A DNA stretch of 6,630 nucleotides from contig JAITQZ010000069.1 of NCBI GenBank assembly GCA_031288635.1, positions 1 through 6,630 on the forward strand, read 5' to 3'. Under the pieces are notes generated by a model. It saw nothing but the letters and a program-made list of their open reading frames with translations. It ran no database searches and was not told the DNA's origin. Source of the stretch: Candidatus Peribacteria bacterium (lineage in GTDB: Bacteria; Patescibacteria; JAEDAM01; Absconditabacterales; Absconditicoccaceae). Shown in pieces: positions 5,326-6,630 of this stretch; the stretch's first letter is position 1; each line of letters begins with the position of its first letter. Position numbers and translations under genes: made by a program.

Positions 5326-6435
5326 ATGAAAAAACTCCTAACCTTCCTCGCGATTGGAAGTCTATGAATGATTGCCACCGCGAATGCTGCTTTAGTTGAC
5401 GACGCCATTGCACGAGCCTATACAAAAGGATTAACAAGATACACCACCAACGACGAATTTGGTATAAATCGCTCTATTAGAAGAGACGAAGCCGCTAAAT
5501 TCTTCGTACAGTTCTCAAATATCATCGGACAGACAAACTACGTCAAAGACATCAATCAATGCCAATTCTCAGACGTAAATAACGCTATTAGTGATTTGAA
5601 AGAGACGATAATAGAGTCTTGTAGACTAGGGATTTTTAACGGAGCAAATGGAAAGTTTTACCCAGCAGGAAATCTTACCAATGCTGAAGCAGTAGCAGTT
5701 TTAATCAGAATTCTGTACGGTAGACTTCCTGAGATAAGTGGACCTATTTGGGCAATCAATTACTATAACAAAGCTGAAAAATTAGGAGCATTTGTAAATA
5801 TAGATATGAAAGAGGAAAAAAACATTGCAGGGACGAGAGGGAATATTATTAAAATGATGTACAGTGTAAGAGAGATGAGAGGCAAGGGAGAAGAAAATAT
5901 ACGAGATATAAATAAGTGAGATGGACAGATAACACTCACTAATGATACGGAGCGATGACTTATCCAAGAGGTATATACAGACCCTGATGGAATAAATAAA
6001 ATAGAAATCGACTTTGTACAAATTGTTCCCTGCACTGAACCATACTGCAAAATACAAATATGGGATTGTGCTGATAAACAATGCGAACAGCTAGTCCCAA
6101 CTAATGAGCGAAATACTTATGAACATAAACTCCTCAATGAAAACGCTAAACTAAGAACATTCCCTATTATTGATACTGCCGAAATCATTTGAGCAACAAA
6201 AAACCAATATACCTATTCTACTTATAACACATCGTTCGAACAATTCGAAAAAAACTACAAAAATCATACATTCTCCAATATCGCACTATTTACTATACAA
6301 GATTGAGAAATCATTCGTATAGCTTCACCTACCAATGTTATAGAATTTTTAGTACAAAAAGACTGTGGTGATGGAAAAGAATGGATGGGAACTACAATGG
6401 ACCCAACCGGTTATTTTTATGGCTGTGCATCTTAA
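5326..6435 (+). CDS. Secreted S-layer homology (SLH) domain protein
   Basis: A 369-residue exported protein. The N-terminus MKKLLTFLAIGSLGMIATAN followed by Ala is a typical Sec signal peptide, with probable cleavage after ANA (residue 21). Two or three SLH-type repeats follow: AYTKGLTRYTTNDEFGINRS with RRDEAAKFF (31-60), then FSDVNNAISDLKETIIESCR with LGIFNGANGKFYPAGNLTNA and EAVAVLIRIL (81-130), and a degenerate third (about 137-182). SLH domains usually bind cell-wall polymers, so a cell-surface role is expected. The C-terminal half (about 198-369) is unrecognised and carries six of the eight cysteines (236, 241, 248, 253, 347, 367), suggesting disulfides. Five UGA codons (14, 198, 211, 289, 327) must be read as Gly, the first within the signal peptide. 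A standard-code reading starting at 5368 would lack the signal peptide and stop at 5919. It is preceded by its own promoter and leader and probably forms its own transcript. Confidence 0.88.
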
Positions 6436-6451
6436 AAGGGAACATAAATAG

Positions 6452-6630
6452 TTTTGTGTAAATAGAACATTAGGGAACAGAATAGATTGACTGAATGATA
6501 ATGAAGGAAACCTAAATATCAAGATATGATTTCACTCTTCATTCAAAGATAGCTTCAAATTGATTGAGAATGAATCATCGGTCGTGAAGTGGAGTTGTCC
6601 ATTTTTTAGTTATACGTTGAGATACCAAGT
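6452..6630 (+). CDS. Unrecognised open frame running off the right edge (partial)
   Basis: After an in-frame TAG (6449) this frame stays open to the window end and includes two TGA codons (6488, 6527) read as Gly. It reads LGNRIDGLNDNEGNLNIKIG, then FHSSFKDSFKLIENESSVV and KWSCPFFSYTLRYQ. It looks protein-like, yet no ATG, GTG or early TTG start is available, so it may be a decayed or frameshifted gene. GLNDNEGNLNIKI faintly recalls the LAGLIDADG endonuclease motif. The 16 nt between it and the SLH stop hold no terminator. Confidence 0.25.

Noticed and set aside
5763..6081. Two overlapping minus-strand frames of 95-99 residues
   Set aside because: They are antisense to the SLH protein gene, which has a signal peptide and domain matches; their composition is that of complementary low-GC DNA.
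147..6435. Reading UGA as tryptophan (code 4)
   Set aside because: The Nudix-box columns at 3835-3840 require glycine, and tryptophan is already encoded by TGG in these genes.
1..6630. tRNA, rRNA, CRISPR array or complete insertion sequence
   Set aside because: No cloverleaf, rRNA core sequence, regularly spaced direct repeats, transposase or paired terminal inverted repeats could be found by eye.

Overview
The window reads as a low-GC genome fragment from a bacterium using translation table 25 (UGA = glycine), as in Candidatus Gracilibacteria (BD1-5) and Absconditabacteria (SR1) of the CPR. The key evidence is internal. Several genes broken at TGA under the standard code become single intact proteins when TGA is read as sense. 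In one Nudix hydrolase two adjacent TGA codons (3835-3840) supply glycines of the Nudix box, including its first invariant Gly. TAA and TAG behave as stops, and Trp is encoded by TGG. All main gene boundaries below use this code, so they differ from what a standard-code ORF finder gives.

Layout. The left edge (1-146) holds the possible tail of an upstream gene, an AT-rich hairpin and a good sigma70-like promoter (TTGACT, 17 nt, TATACT). An unrecognised gene starts at 147 and is cut at 536 next to a TA dinucleotide run; its reading continues in another frame to 649. A gene-free stretch (650-924) contains a strong intrinsic terminator. Then come five same-strand or convergent accessory genes: a Nudix hydrolase (925-1437), a short-chain dehydrogenase/reductase (1500-2186), a D-2-hydroxyacid-dehydrogenase-like protein (2219-3142), an HXXEE membrane domain fused to a second Nudix hydrolase (3205-4146), and a convergent RhuM-family gene (5051-4155, minus strand) that appears to lack a central segment. 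Upstream of RhuM, on the plus strand, lies a decayed Nudix fragment (about 5053-5252). The right part is a secreted S-layer-homology (SLH) protein (5326-6435) with five in-frame UGA codons, followed by an unrecognised open frame that runs off the edge.

The genes do not form an obvious single pathway. They look like a mixed accessory island: two Nudix enzymes plus a Nudix remnant, two NAD(P)-dependent oxidoreductases, a RhuM protein of the kind often carried in variable regions, and a cell-surface protein. A roughly 35-nt sequence is repeated upstream of two unrelated genes, with a short partial copy at the end of one of them. Most start codons follow a pyrimidine-rich leader instead of a Shine-Dalgarno motif. 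The SDR, the 2-hydroxyacid dehydrogenase and RhuM contain no UGA-glycine codons (0 of 28 by hand count), while the other genes use UGA for about 12 of 64 glycines, which hints at different ages of residence in this genome. The most unusual item is the HXXEE-Nudix fusion, visible only with the alternative code.
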